A DNA stretch of 64,000 nt from an uncultured Pelagibacteraceae bacterium (lineage in GTDB: Bacteria > Pseudomonadota > Alphaproteobacteria > Pelagibacterales > Pelagibacteraceae), in the NCBI GenBank assembly GCA_902624315.1, contig CACNXC010000002.1, positions 124,001-188,000 on the forward strand, written 5' to 3'. The position numbers and the translations under genes are program-made. Below the pieces are notes generated by a model that worked only from the letters and a program-made list of their open reading frames with translations, was not told the origin of the DNA and made no database searches. The first letter of the stretch is position 1, and every line of letters starts with the position of its first letter. Shown piece by piece: positions 37,320 to 48,070 of the stretch.

Positions 37320-37473
37320 ATAGATAATAATTATTTGATTCTCCTTACGAATCAAAATATTTTTTTTAAAAAAGGATATATAATTGTGCACGTACAAATT
37401 GAAATAATTAAAAAACCTCAATTTAAACACATGGTTTATATTTAAAATAATTAAAATAGTGTTACCTTTTAAT

Positions 37474-38544
37474 ATGGCTTTAAAAAAAAGAGATAACAAA
37501 AAATCTAATGGTCGAAATAATAAAAAGGGCAAATTTGACTTGAATCCATTTAATTTCATCGAGGAAAGTAAAAATAAATTAGATAATTTTTATAAAAAAC
37601 TTCAAAAAGAAAGAAAAATAAGCAAAGAGAGATCTGACAAGCAGAGGATTATTAACGAAAAAAGAGAACTTGAGAACCAAAAAAAACAAGCACAAAGAGA
37701 AAAAGAAGAAAGAATAAAAGAGGAAAAAAAACAAATTCTTGAACAAAGAAGACTGATTATTGAAAACGAGAAGCAAATTAAAAAAAATGAGGAAAAAAGA
37801 AAAAAAATCGAGGCTAAAAGGATATTTATTGAGGAACAAAAAATTAAAGACGAAGAAGCTAAAAAAATAAGGGAGGATGCAAGAAAGATTAGAGAGGAAG
37901 AGCTCAGATTAAGCATGCTAGAGAGACAGAGAGTTCGAGATGAAAAAATAAAAGCAAAAGAACAAGCTTTAAAAGAAAAGGAAATTAAAGCACAGCAACT
38001 AAGAGAGGAGAAAGAGAGAGAAAGACAAGAGCAAATTAGACTTAACGAAATAGAGAGACAAAAAAGATTAGAAGAAGAGCAAAGGACACGAGAAGCAGCT
38101 AGAAAATTAAAATATGAAGAAGAAAAACTTAAAGAATCAGAATTAAGATTGAAAGAGATCGAAAATGAGAGACAAAAAGAGATAGAAAGACAAATCTTAA
38201 AAGAGCAAGCAGAACAAAGAGTAAAAGAAGAGGAACTAAGATTAAAAGAGGAAAAAATTAAAGCCGAGGAAGAAGAGAGATTTGCCCGACAAAAAGAAGA
38301 ATATGAAAGAGCAGAGAAATTAAGAAAAGAAGAAGAGGAGCAAAAAAGAATTGAAGAGGAAAAAGAGCGAGAGACTAAACAAAAATTAGAGGAAGAACAA
38401 AGAATTCAAGAAGAAGAGAGAAGATTGAAAGAGTGGGAAGAAAAATTTGATTTAGAGCAAAAAAAGAAGGAAGAAGAATTAATTAAAAAATTTTATAATG
38501 ACAATTCTTCCAATAAAAATGAAACCGAAGAAAAGAATGATTAA
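37474..38544 (+). CDS. Highly charged coiled-coil/single-alpha-helix protein (ATG 37474; ORF track GTG 37459)
   Basis: Long uninterrupted E/K/R/Q-rich helix, no Pro/Gly for roughly 270 residues. Confidence 0.7.
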   Translation: MALKKRDNKKSNGRNNKKGKFDLNPFNFIEESKNKLDNFYKKLQKERKISKERSDKQRIINEKRELENQKKQAQREKEERIKEEKKQILEQRRLIIENEKQIKKNEEKRKKIEAKRIFIEEQKIKDEEAKKIREDARKIREEELRLSMLERQRVRDEKIKAKEQALKEKEIKAQQLREEKERERQEQIRLNEIERQKRLEEEQRTREAARKLKYEEEKLKESELRLKEIENERQKEIERQILKEQAEQRVKEEELRLKEEKIKAEEEERFARQKEEYERAEKLRKEEEEQKRIEEEKERETKQKLEEEQRIQEEERRLKEWEEKFDLEQKKKEEELIKKFYNDNSSNKNETEEKND

Positions 38545-39999
38545 TTAAATTTTTTGGTCATATTCACCAATTTTACCTGTTTTTTGAAGTAGAGAGTCTA
38601 TAAATCTAAATATTTTTAACTTTCTATCATCGGATGTAGGACTTTCTGTTACAATTACTAATGAAGGTTTATTAGAGGAGGCTCTAATCAAACCCCATGA
38701 GCCATCTTTAAACGAAAATCTCACTCCATTTACTGTCAAAATTTCATCAATTTCCTGATTATCTATTTTAATTTTATCATTTTTAATTTTTTTAATATCT
38801 TTTACAATTTTTTCGACTAAAGCGTATTTTTCTTCATCCTTACAATAAGGAGCCATAGTAGGTGTTTGAAATGTTTTTGGAATTTCTTTAATGATTTCAT
38901 CCATTTTTTTGCTCTGATTATCTAGTAAATGACAAACTTGGATCGCTGAATTGATACCATCGTCGTATCCATAACCTAAAGGTTGATTGAAAAAAAAATG
39001 TCCGCTTTTTTCAAATCCAGCTAAGGCGTTTTCATTGTAAACTTTTCTTTTGATATGTGAATGGCCAGTTTTCCAATAAATTGTTTTACATTTATTAGAA
39101 TTTAATAACTTATCATTTGTATATAATCCTGTTGACTTAACATCCACTACAAAAACTGAATTTTTATATTTATTTGACAAACTTCTTGCAATTAATAATC
39201 CTATTTTATCTGAAAATATTTCATTTCCCTCATTATCAATTACTCCTACTCTGTCGCCATCACCATCAAATCCAAAACCTATATCAGCATTATTTTTTTT
39301 AACGGCATCAGAAATTGCATTTAACATTTTTAAGTCTTCCGGATTAGGATTATATTTTGGGAAGGTCCAGTCTAAATTACAATCAAGTTCTATTACGTCA
39401 CAACCAATTCCACGCAAAATATCAGGAGCAAAAATTCCGGCAGTTCCATTACCACAAGCAACCACTGCTTTAATTTTTTTTGCGATTTTATTGTTATTTA
39501 TTAAGCTTTGCTTATATATATCTTGAAAATTTTCTATTTTTTTTTCCTGACCTTGTCCGTTTACAAAGTTTTCACTTAATGTTATTTCTTTTAACTCTTT
39601 CATTTCCTCAGGAGCATGTGTTAATCCTTTCCTAATACCCATTTTAACACCTGTCCAACCATTGTCGTTATGACTTGCAGTTACCATTGCAACAGCATCA
39701 GAATTAAAATGAAATTGCGCAAAATAAACCATTGGAGACAAAGACAAACCTACATCGTCAACATAGCAACCTGTTGAAACTAAACCTTTTTTAAGTGCTA
39801 CTTTTATACTCTCGCTATAAGACCGATAATCATGACCAACGATTACTTTTGGATTAGCCTTGTTGGTTTGTTTTATAATTTGTGTGCCTAATCCTCTGCC
39901 AAGATTCGTTATGCCTAAGAGATTAATGTCTTTTTCATACAACCATCGAGCGTCATACTCTCTAAAACCATAGGGGTCGATTTTTAAATTTACTGGCAT
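38545..39999 (-). CDS. Phosphomannomutase/phosphoglucomutase
   Basis: AMVTASHNDNGWTGVKMG active site, DIGFGFDGDGDRVGVID metal loop. Confidence 0.93.
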   Translation of the reverse strand: MPVNLKIDPYGFREYDARWLYEKDINLLGITNLGRGLGTQIIKQTNKANPKVIVGHDYRSYSESIKVALKKGLVSTGCYVDDVGLSLSPMVYFAQFHFNSDAVAMVTASHNDNGWTGVKMGIRKGLTHAPEEMKELKEITLSENFVNGQGQEKKIENFQDIYKQSLINNNKIAKKIKAVVACGNGTAGIFAPDILRGIGCDVIELDCNLDWTFPKYNPNPEDLKMLNAISDAVKKNNADIGFGFDGDGDRVGVIDNEGNEIFSDKIGLLIARSLSNKYKNSVFVVDVKSTGLYTNDKLLNSNKCKTIYWKTGHSHIKRKVYNENALAGFEKSGHFFFNQPLGYGYDDGINSAIQVCHLLDNQSKKMDEIIKEIPKTFQTPTMAPYCKDEEKYALVEKIVKDIKKIKNDKIKIDNQEIDEILTVNGVRFSFKDGSWGLIRASSNKPSLVIVTESPTSDDRKLKIFRFIDSLLQKTGKIGEYDQKI

Positions 40000-40083
40000 T
40001 ATTGTTAATTACTTACATTTTTTTGAATTTTTTTATTGATTTTTTTTTCGTGTGTTCTATAAATGTTCTGTTGATTTGTTGTT

Positions 40084-40125
40084 TATATAGTGTATTAACG
40101 CTAAGCGCACACAACATATAGTTGT
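40084..40125 (+). promoter_or_regulatory. Candidate paired NrdR boxes upstream of nrdA
   Basis: TATATAGTGT (40084-40093) and ACAACATATAGTTGT (40111-40125), centres about 33 bp apart. Confidence 0.4.
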
Positions 40126-40158
40126 TTTCGTACTAATAACAAAATATAATACAAAAAT

Positions 40159-42099
40159 ATGAATAAAATTCTATCGCAGGCCCTGAAGAAAGCTGTCTCT
40201 GAATATAGCCCACAAGTTAAAGAAGTAGAAAAAAATAACAGACCAGATCTTTTTTCACTTAATAATGAAACTGAACTTTTTCAAAATGATAAAGGCATCA
40301 TAATTAAAATAGATCGTTCTCGAGACGCTAATCTAACTGATTTTGGTAAAGCAACTTTAAAAGATAGATATCTTGGCCATAACGAGTCTTTCCAGGATTT
40401 ATTTGCAAGAGTTGCGAGCACATATGCTGATGATAATTTACACGCTCAAAGAATTTATAATTACATCAGCAATCTTTGGTTCATGCCCGCAACCCCGGTT
40501 TTGTCGAATGGTGGAACAAAAAGAGGATTACCCATTTCTTGTTTTTTAAACGAAGCCTCAGATAGTCTAGGCGGTATTTTAGATCTCTGGAGTGAGAATG
40601 TTTGGCTGGCTGCAAAGGGTGGGGGTATAGGAAGTTATTGGGGTAATTTAAGATCAATTGGTGAAAAGATTGGTAAAGTTGGAAAAACTTCTGGGATAAT
40701 TCCATTTATTAAAGTTATGGACTCTTTAACCATGGCAATCAGCCAAGGATCTTTAAGAAGAGGTTCAGCTGCTTGTTATCTTCCTATTGATCATCCTGAA
40801 ATAGAAGAGTTTATTGAAATGCGAAGACCGACTGGAGGTGATCCAAATAGGAAAGCTTTAAATCTACACCATGGAGTTTTGGTTTCAGATGCGTTCATGA
40901 GAGCTGTTGAAACTGATGATCAATGGGCTCTAAAAAGCCCAGCAGATGGATCAATACAACAAACTATATCTGCAAGAAATTTATGGATTAGATTGTTAAC
41001 TGCAAGAATTGAAACTGGAGAACCATATATAATTTATATAGATACTGTAAATAGACAAATTCCACAACACCATAAGCTTGCAAATCTAACTGTAAAAACT
41101 TCTAATTTATGTAGTGAAATAACTTTACCGACAGGAATTGATAAAGATGGAAATGACAGAACAGCTGTATGTTGTTTATCATCTCTTAATTTGGAAAAAT
41201 ATGATGAGTGGAAAGATGATACCAACATGATTAGTGATGTTATGAGATTTTTAGATAATGTCTTATCAGATTTTATTAATAAAGCTCCTGAACAATTTAA
41301 AGATGCAAAATATTCTGCAGAAAGAGAAAGAAGTGTTGGCCTTGGAGTAATGGGTTTTCACTCATTTTTACAAAAACATAGAATCCCACTTGAGTCGGTA
41401 ATGGCTAAATCTTGGAACAAAAAAATATTTAAACAAATTGATGAACAAGTTAATAAGGCTTCAAAGGATTTAGCTGAAGAAAGAGGTGCTTGTCCAGATG
41501 CAGCAGAATATGGATTTAAAGAAAGATTTTCAAATAAAACAGCAATAGCGCCAACAGCTTCTATTTCAATTATATGTGGAGGAGCTTCTCCTGGTGTTGA
41601 ACCAATTGCAGCCAATAGTTATACGCATAAAACCTTATCAGGCTCATTTAATGTTAGAAATAGATATTTAGAGGAGATCTTAGAAAGTCACGGCAAAAAT
41701 GATGATGAAACTTGGTCAACAATAACAACTAATCAAGGATCAGTATCTCACTTAGATTTTTTAACTGATTTAGAAAAGGATGTTTTTAAAACTGCTTTTG
41801 AATTAAATCAAAAATGGATTATTGAACTGAGTGGGGATCGAACTCCATATATTTCACAAGCACAATCAGTTAATTTATTTTTACCCGCAGACGTACATAA
41901 AAGAGAATTACATAGAATTCATTTTGATGCATGGAAAAAAGGTTTAAAAAGCCTTTATTATTGCAGATCGAAATCAATTCAAAGAGCTGAAAATATCAAT
42001 AATGCTAAATCAACTGATATTACAGCCAATGTATATAAATCAAAAAATCAACAAACTAACGAACAACCAGAATATGAGGAGTGTTTATCATGTCAGTAA
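40159..42099 (+). CDS. nrdA: Ribonucleoside-diphosphate reductase, class I alpha subunit
   Basis: PATPVLSNGGTKRGLPISCFL, C-terminal ECLSCQ redox motif, followed by nrdB. Confidence 0.95.
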   Translation: MNKILSQALKKAVSEYSPQVKEVEKNNRPDLFSLNNETELFQNDKGIIIKIDRSRDANLTDFGKATLKDRYLGHNESFQDLFARVASTYADDNLHAQRIYNYISNLWFMPATPVLSNGGTKRGLPISCFLNEASDSLGGILDLWSENVWLAAKGGGIGSYWGNLRSIGEKIGKVGKTSGIIPFIKVMDSLTMAISQGSLRRGSAACYLPIDHPEIEEFIEMRRPTGGDPNRKALNLHHGVLVSDAFMRAVETDDQWALKSPADGSIQQTISARNLWIRLLTARIETGEPYIIYIDTVNRQIPQHHKLANLTVKTSNLCSEITLPTGIDKDGNDRTAVCCLSSLNLEKYDEWKDDTNMISDVMRFLDNVLSDFINKAPEQFKDAKYSAERERSVGLGVMGFHSFLQKHRIPLESVMAKSWNKKIFKQIDEQVNKASKDLAEERGACPDAAEYGFKERFSNKTAIAPTASISIICGGASPGVEPIAANSYTHKTLSGSFNVRNRYLEEILESHGKNDDETWSTITTNQGSVSHLDFLTDLEKDVFKTAFELNQKWIIELSGDRTPYISQAQSVNLFLPADVHKRELHRIHFDAWKKGLKSLYYCRSKSIQRAENINNAKSTDITANVYKSKNQQTNEQPEYEECLSCQ

Positions 42100-43106
42100 C
42101 AGATAAAATTAAGACAGAAAAGAAAGAAATAATTCAACCTAAAAAAATGGGATTATTAGTGGAGAATCCTGTTTATAAACCATTTAGATATCCTTGGTGC
42201 TATGATGCGTGGTTAACTCAACAAAGAATACACTGGCTACCAGAAGAGGTCCCACTGGGAGACGATGTAAGAGATTGGCAAAAAAACCTATCTCAGCCAG
42301 AAAAAAATTTGGTAACACAAATTTTTAGATTTTTTACTCAAGCAGATGTTGAAGTAAATAATTGTTATTTAAGACATTACACAACTGTTTTTAAGCCAAC
42401 AGAAGTTTTAATGATGATGACAGCTTTTGCTGCAATGGAAACAGTACATGTTGCGGCTTACTCTCATTTACTTGATACAATTGGAATGCCTGAGTCCGAA
42501 TATTCAGCTTTTATGAAGTATAAAGAAATGAAAGATAAATACGATTACATGCAAGGATTTAATGTAAACTCAAAAGAAGATATTGCCAAAACTGTTGCAG
42601 TGTTTAGTGCCTTTACAGAAGGCTTACAACTTTTTGCAAGTTTTGCAATTCTTTTAAACTTTCCGAGACATAATAAATTAAAAGGAATGGGTCAGATAGT
42701 AACCTGGTCAGTCAGAGATGAAACTCTTCATTGTAATTCTATGATAAGAATTTTTAAAGAGTTTATAAAAGAAAACCCAGAAATCTGGACACCAAAATTA
42801 AAAAAAGAACTTTATGAAGCATGCAGAACAATTATTTCTCATGAGGATGCTTTTATTGACCTAGCTTTTGAGATGGGTCCAATGGAAGGCTTAACTGCAC
42901 AAGAAGTTAAAGACTACATCAGATTTATTGGAAATAGAAGATTAGTTCAACTTGGTCTTGAACCTATCTATGATGTAGAAAAAAATCCTCTAGGATGGCT
43001 TGATACTATGTTAAATGCTGTTGAGCATATGAACTTTTTTGAAGGTCGTGCAACAGAATATTCTAAAGCATCTACTCAAGGTACTTGGGTTGAAGCATTT
43101 AGTTAA
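42081..43106 (+). CDS. nrdB: Ribonucleoside-diphosphate reductase, class I beta subunit
   Basis: METVHVAAYSHL and VRDETLHCNSM metal/tyrosyl-radical motifs. Confidence 0.96.
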   Translation: MFIMSVTDKIKTEKKEIIQPKKMGLLVENPVYKPFRYPWCYDAWLTQQRIHWLPEEVPLGDDVRDWQKNLSQPEKNLVTQIFRFFTQADVEVNNCYLRHYTTVFKPTEVLMMMTAFAAMETVHVAAYSHLLDTIGMPESEYSAFMKYKEMKDKYDYMQGFNVNSKEDIAKTVAVFSAFTEGLQLFASFAILLNFPRHNKLKGMGQIVTWSVRDETLHCNSMIRIFKEFIKENPEIWTPKLKKELYEACRTIISHEDAFIDLAFEMGPMEGLTAQEVKDYIRFIGNRRLVQLGLEPIYDVEKNPLGWLDTMLNAVEHMNFFEGRATEYSKASTQGTWVEAFS

Positions 43107-43111
43107 TTCAA

Positions 43112-43738
43112 TTGAAATATAAAAAATATTTTAGAAAAACAAGTCTTAAGCAAAATGGTGTAGGTGAGTTTTTTCTTGATGATGTAAAAGCAAAAAGTCC
43201 TAAAATTTTTTTAGAGGTTGGAGTTTTTCATGGTGTTACAGCGAGAAATATTTGTGAATTGTTATATACATTACACAAAGATGATTTCAAATATATTGGT
43301 TTAGATTTATTTGAAATAAATGATGAAAATAAATCTGAGGTAATACCCAATACATCTTTTTCTAACCCATTTAAAAAGATTTACTTTAACTATATTAAAA
43401 AACAAAATCCATATAGCAAAGAAGCAGTGGAAGATCTTTTAAAAAAGTTTAAAAATAATATTACGTTAATTAAAGGTAATTCAAATTTAATCTTAAAAAA
43501 AATTGACATGTCAAAAGTTGACTATGTATTTTTAGATGGAGGACATTCTTATCAGACAGTTAAAAATGACTTAGAGTGCTGTTTAGAAGTTGTTCAAAAT
43601 AATGGAACAATAATGTGTGATGATTATAATTTTGGTCATTTACCAGATGTAAAAAAAGCAATAGATGAATTTGTTAAAAACAATAAATTAAAATATGAAA
43701 TATTATTCGATGGTAGATTTGCAAAAATTCAAAAGTAA
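43112..43738 (+). CDS. Class I SAM-dependent methyltransferase (TTG start)
   Basis: FLEVGVFHGVTARNI, VDYVFLDGGHSYQTVKNDL. Confidence 0.75.
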   Translation: MKYKKYFRKTSLKQNGVGEFFLDDVKAKSPKIFLEVGVFHGVTARNICELLYTLHKDDFKYIGLDLFEINDENKSEVIPNTSFSNPFKKIYFNYIKKQNPYSKEAVEDLLKKFKNNITLIKGNSNLILKKIDMSKVDYVFLDGGHSYQTVKNDLECCLEVVQNNGTIMCDDYNFGHLPDVKKAIDEFVKNNKLKYEILFDGRFAKIQK

Positions 43739-44863
43739 CTATCTTTGGTTTAGTTGAACAACTTTTCTATGTTGATTTCCTTTATAACTTGCTAGTGGCC
43801 TAATTAATTTATTAGCAGCATGTTGTTCCATTATATGAGCTGACCATCCTGTAATTCTTGAGACAACAAATATTGGTGTAAAAAAGTCTGTATCAAAACC
43901 CATTAAATGGTATGTTGGTCCAGTCGGGTAGTCAACGTTTGGATAAATATTTTTTCTTTCAATCATTACCTTCTCAACAATATCGTAAATTTTTTCAAAT
44001 TTTTTGTCTTTTTTAATTTTAGCTACCTTTGCAAAATATTTTCTCATAGTTGGAACTCTAGAGTCTCCAGATTTATAAACTCTATGACCAAAGCCCATCA
44101 CTACTTCTTTTTTATCTAGAGCATTATTAATCCATTTAAGAGCATTTTTTGGACTTTTTATTTTATTCATCATATGCATAACTTCCTCATTAGCACCGCC
44201 ATGAAGAGGACCTTTTAGACTTGCTATTGCACCAGTTATAGCACCATGAATATCTGACAGGCTACTAGTGATGGTTCTTGCAGTAAAAGTTGATACATTA
44301 AAACTATGTTCTGCGTATAAAATTAGAGAAACATCAAAAGCTTTTACAATTTCTTTTTGAGGCACTTTACCAAAACACATGTAAAAAAAGTTTTCTGCTA
44401 TATTTAAATCTTTTTTAGGTTTAATAATCTTTTTTCCTTTTCTTATTCTATAAAATGCAGCAAGTGCTGTTGGGGTTTTGGCTAAAATTCTTATTGCCTT
44501 TCTCATATTTGCTTCTTGGGAAGAGTCTGTAGTCTCTTTATCCTCAAGTCCCATTATACTTACAGCAGTCCTAGCAACATCCATCGGATGTGATTTTTTT
44601 GGCATTTTTTTAATTATTGAATAAAGATCATTTGATAAATCCCTATTATTTTTTTCTTCTTTTTCAAATTTTCTAAGTTGTATTGTATTTGGTAAATCTT
44701 TATTTAAAATTAAATAAGCAACTTCTTCAAATCTACAATATTCACACAAATCTTGTGCTGCATACCCTCTGTATGTTAAAGAGTTAATTTCAGGCATAAC
44801 TTTAGAAACTTCCGTTTCGTCAACCACTATACCTAATAAACCTTTTTTAATATCGTCACTCAT
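43739..44863 (-). CDS. prpC: 2-methylcitrate synthase/citrate synthase
   Basis: GPLHGGANEEVM, VMGFGHRVYKSGDSR; clustered with prpB and prpD. Confidence 0.93.
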   Translation of the reverse strand: MSDDIKKGLLGIVVDETEVSKVMPEINSLTYRGYAAQDLCEYCRFEEVAYLILNKDLPNTIQLRKFEKEEKNNRDLSNDLYSIIKKMPKKSHPMDVARTAVSIMGLEDKETTDSSQEANMRKAIRILAKTPTALAAFYRIRKGKKIIKPKKDLNIAENFFYMCFGKVPQKEIVKAFDVSLILYAEHSFNVSTFTARTITSSLSDIHGAITGAIASLKGPLHGGANEEVMHMMNKIKSPKNALKWINNALDKKEVVMGFGHRVYKSGDSRVPTMRKYFAKVAKIKKDKKFEKIYDIVEKVMIERKNIYPNVDYPTGPTYHLMGFDTDFFTPIFVVSRITGWSAHIMEQHAANKLIRPLASYKGNQHRKVVQLNQR

Positions 44864-45759
44864 TATTCATGTCCCTCGGTACTAAAATTATAAATTTTTT
44901 CATCTAAACTATTGTATTTTTCGTAATCAACAAGTTCATACAATCTTTTTCTAGTTTGCATTTTATCTATTATGTTATTTTGATGTCCATTTGCATAAAT
45001 GTCTCGTAATCCATCTTCTACATTTTTCATAGCTAGTCTCTGTGTAGTTACTGGATAAATTACAATATTGTAGCCAAATTTTTCCAATTCTTTATAATTA
45101 AATAATTTAGATTTTCCAAATTCAGTCATATTGGCTAATAAGTAACAAGATAATTCTTTTCTAACTTTTTCAAATTCTTTTTCATCTTGTAAAGCTTCTG
45201 GAAAAACTATTTCTGCTCCAGCATCAATGTATGCCTTACATCTTTCTATCATTTTGTCTATCCCTTCAACACTTTTTGCATCAGATCTAGCTATGATTTT
45301 AAAATTTTTATCTTTTTTTGCTGACACACAATCCTTAATTTTTTTCACCATAGCATCAGTTGATATCAATTCTTTATTATCAAGATGCCCACATCTTTTT
45401 CTTTCAATTTGGTCCTCCAAATGAACCGCTGCAACCCCAAAATCTTCAAAAGTTTCAATTGTTTCTATACAAGATTTAAAACCAGTATCAATATCAACAA
45501 TAGTTGGAAGATTAGTCACTCTCGAAATTAGATAAGATCGTGTGCTTACATCTTGTAAAGTCGTCAATCCAATATCAGGAAACCCCAAATCATTTGCCAT
45601 GACTCCACCAGAAACATAAACTGCATCATACCCAATTTCCTCAATTAACTTTGCAGTTAAAGGGTTGTATGCACCAGGCACTCTTAAAATCTTGCCAGAT
45701 TTTAATTTATCAACAAAGTCCTTTCTTTTTTGGACCGGTTCTTTTTCTATAAAATGCAT
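44863..45759 (-). CDS. prpB: Methylisocitrate lyase
   Basis: LRVPGAYNPLTAKLIEEIGYDAVYVSGG, ERKRCGHL. Confidence 0.93.
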   Translation of the reverse strand: MHFIEKEPVQKRKDFVDKLKSGKILRVPGAYNPLTAKLIEEIGYDAVYVSGGVMANDLGFPDIGLTTLQDVSTRSYLISRVTNLPTIVDIDTGFKSCIETIETFEDFGVAAVHLEDQIERKRCGHLDNKELISTDAMVKKIKDCVSAKKDKNFKIIARSDAKSVEGIDKMIERCKAYIDAGAEIVFPEALQDEKEFEKVRKELSCYLLANMTEFGKSKLFNYKELEKFGYNIVIYPVTTQRLAMKNVEDGLRDIYANGHQNNIIDKMQTRKRLYELVDYEKYNSLDEKIYNFSTEGHE

Positions 45760-47261
45760 TAAAAAATACCCTTTTTAAAATTTCTTTTTAGTTTACTCTT
45801 TTTTACCTCAATATTTAACTTATCAAGTTGACCTGATTTTAATTTTTTTAAATTTTGTACAGCCTTTAAAAATCTATCACTTTCTTTTTTTTCCAAGATA
45901 TTTTCAGTTAAAGTTAAAAATTTATTAATATAATTTTTTCTTTTGAAAGGACGTGAACCATAAGGATGTGCATCTGCTACACCTTGTTCCTGAGTAATTT
46001 TTTTACCATTATTAAGCGTTATTACTACTTTTGCACCAAATGCTTTTTTTTTTGGGTTTGGATCATGGTAATTTTTGGTCCATTTTTTATCTTCATGGGT
46101 TTTTATTGATCTCCAAATCTTAATTGTACTTTTCTTTTTTGCTCTAGCTTTTGTATAAGATTTTTCATGATGCCAAGTGCCATCTTCAAGTGCAACGGCA
46201 AATATATACATTATTGAGTGATCTAAAGTTTCTCTGCTTGCTTCAGGATCCATTTTTTGTGGATCGTTTGCACCTGTCCCGATTACATAATGAGTATGAT
46301 GACTTGTAAAAATATCTATTTTTTTTATCTGATTAAGATTTCTAACTTTCTTTTTAAGTTTTTTTGCTAAATCAATTAAAGCTTGAGATTGATACTCTGC
46401 AGAATACTCTTTAGTGTAAGTTTCTAGTATCGCTTTTTTTGTTTCACCTTTTTTTGGTAGTGGAACTTTATATAAAGCCTTCTTACCATCAAGAATTCTT
46501 GCTATCACGCTGTCTTCACCTTCATAAATTGGACTTGGCGCTCCTTCACCACGCATGACTCTATCAACAGCTTCTATAGCAAGTTTACCCGCATGAGCTG
46601 GAGCATACGCTTTCCAACTTGAAATTTCACCTTTTCTAGATTGTCTCGTGGAAATTGTTGTATGTAGTGCCTGCTGGACAGCTTGATAAATAGTTTCAGT
46701 TTTTAACCTTAACATTGAACCAATTCCAGCTGCTACACTTGGACCGAGATGTGCTATATGATCTACTTTATGTTTATGTAAACATATTCCTTTAACTAAA
46801 TTAACTTGGACTTCATAAGCAGTTATGATCCCTCTTAAAAGATCTAAACCACTTTTTTTATTTTGTTGGGCAACGCTTATTAGAGGAGGAATATTGTCTC
46901 CAGGATGACTATAGTCAGCAGCTAAAAAGGTATCATGGAAATCTAATTCTCTTACAGCAGTTCCATTAGACCATGCTGCCCATTCACAATCAAATTTTAA
47001 TTTACTATCAACACCGAATAATGTTGCACCATTTTTTCTTGAATGTTTTAGAGCCATCTCTCTAGATGAAATAACAGGTCTTCTGTTAAGTGATGCTATT
47101 GCAACTGATGCGTTGTCTATTATTCTATTTATTGACATTTCAATTGCATCTTCATTTAGCTTAGAATTATCACTTGCAATTTCTGCAATTTTCCAAGCAA
47201 GTTGATTTTTTTTTGGTAGGTGAATTTTAGATGGGTAAACTTTAATTTTATGAACTATCAA
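45759..47261 (-). CDS. prpD: 2-methylcitrate dehydratase
   Basis: MmgE/PrpD family: [41 protein letters not shown]. Confidence 0.92.
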   Translation of the reverse strand: MIVHKIKVYPSKIHLPKKNQLAWKIAEIASDNSKLNEDAIEMSINRIIDNASVAIASLNRRPVISSREMALKHSRKNGATLFGVDSKLKFDCEWAAWSNGTAVRELDFHDTFLAADYSHPGDNIPPLISVAQQNKKSGLDLLRGIITAYEVQVNLVKGICLHKHKVDHIAHLGPSVAAGIGSMLRLKTETIYQAVQQALHTTISTRQSRKGEISSWKAYAPAHAGKLAIEAVDRVMRGEGAPSPIYEGEDSVIARILDGKKALYKVPLPKKGETKKAILETYTKEYSAEYQSQALIDLAKKLKKKVRNLNQIKKIDIFTSHHTHYVIGTGANDPQKMDPEASRETLDHSIMYIFAVALEDGTWHHEKSYTKARAKKKSTIKIWRSIKTHEDKKWTKNYHDPNPKKKAFGAKVVITLNNGKKITQEQGVADAHPYGSRPFKRKNYINKFLTLTENILEKKESDRFLKAVQNLKKLKSGQLDKLNIEVKKSKLKRNFKKGIF

Positions 47262-47315
47262 AATAACTCCTAATTAACGTGATTGTTTTTAATAGTTAAA
47301 AAAAAATAATCAATA

Positions 47316-47999
47316 TTAAAGATATTTTGATACTATCTTTTCGATACCAACAAAGTCTTTTACTAAGTGATTATGGTAAATTTCATTAGTTTTTTTTTCA
47401 GTATATCCATCTTCCATTAAGATAACTGGTATCCCAGCATTTTTTGCTGCATTTGCATCAGTTTCACTATCTCCAATCATTAATGATTTTTTTATATCAC
47501 CCTGTAATATTTCAATTACTGATGTTAGGTGTCTAGGATCAGGCTTACAATAATCGAATGTATTATGTCCAGCAACGTATTCAAAAAAATCATAAATCCC
47601 AATTTTTTTTAAAAGATCGACGGCTAGGTAATCAGTTTTATTTGTACAAACAGCCATAGAAATATTATTTTTTTTTGACCATATTAGAAAATCTTTGACA
47701 CCATTTATTAGTGTACTTTCGTTAACAATGTTTTTTCCATAGAAGTCAGTAAAATCTTTTATCATTTCTTTTTTAATCTTTTCGTCTTGCACTTTTCCAA
47801 ACTCTTTTTTAGCTTGTCCCCAAATTGACCTTCCAAGCATTGCACCAGCACCTTGGCCTACAAGATTCCTTATTTCCTCAGTAGACTTTGTAGGGTAACC
47901 AAATTTTTTCATCACATGATTATGCGCACGCATTAAATCTGGAGCCGTATCAACTAAAGTTCCATCTAAATCAAAAAGAATTGTAAAATTTTGTAGCAT
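47316..47999 (-). CDS. HAD family hydrolase, phosphoglycolate phosphatase-like
   Basis: ILFDLDGTLVDTAPDLMRAHN, MIGDSETDANAAKNAGIPV. Confidence 0.87.
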   Translation of the reverse strand: MLQNFTILFDLDGTLVDTAPDLMRAHNHVMKKFGYPTKSTEEIRNLVGQGAGAMLGRSIWGQAKKEFGKVQDEKIKKEMIKDFTDFYGKNIVNESTLINGVKDFLIWSKKNNISMAVCTNKTDYLAVDLLKKIGIYDFFEYVAGHNTFDYCKPDPRHLTSVIEILQGDIKKSLMIGDSETDANAAKNAGIPVILMEDGYTEKKTNEIYHNHLVKDFVGIEKIVSKYL

Positions 48000-48070
48000 A
48001 ATTAAAAGTTTTTTTAAGAAATATTATGTGAATTAAGAAACATGCATACTTAATATAAAGGATTTTATAA

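Noticed and set aside
37311-37559. 82-aa minus ORF near the orphan terminator
   Set aside because: Overlaps the coiled-coil gene start and AT-rich intergenic; no SD or domain; sRNA interpretation preferred
37579-37916. Antisense F/L/S-rich ORFs over the coiled-coil gene
   Set aside because: Reverse complement of Lys/Glu codons gives Phe/Leu/Ser; artefact of composition
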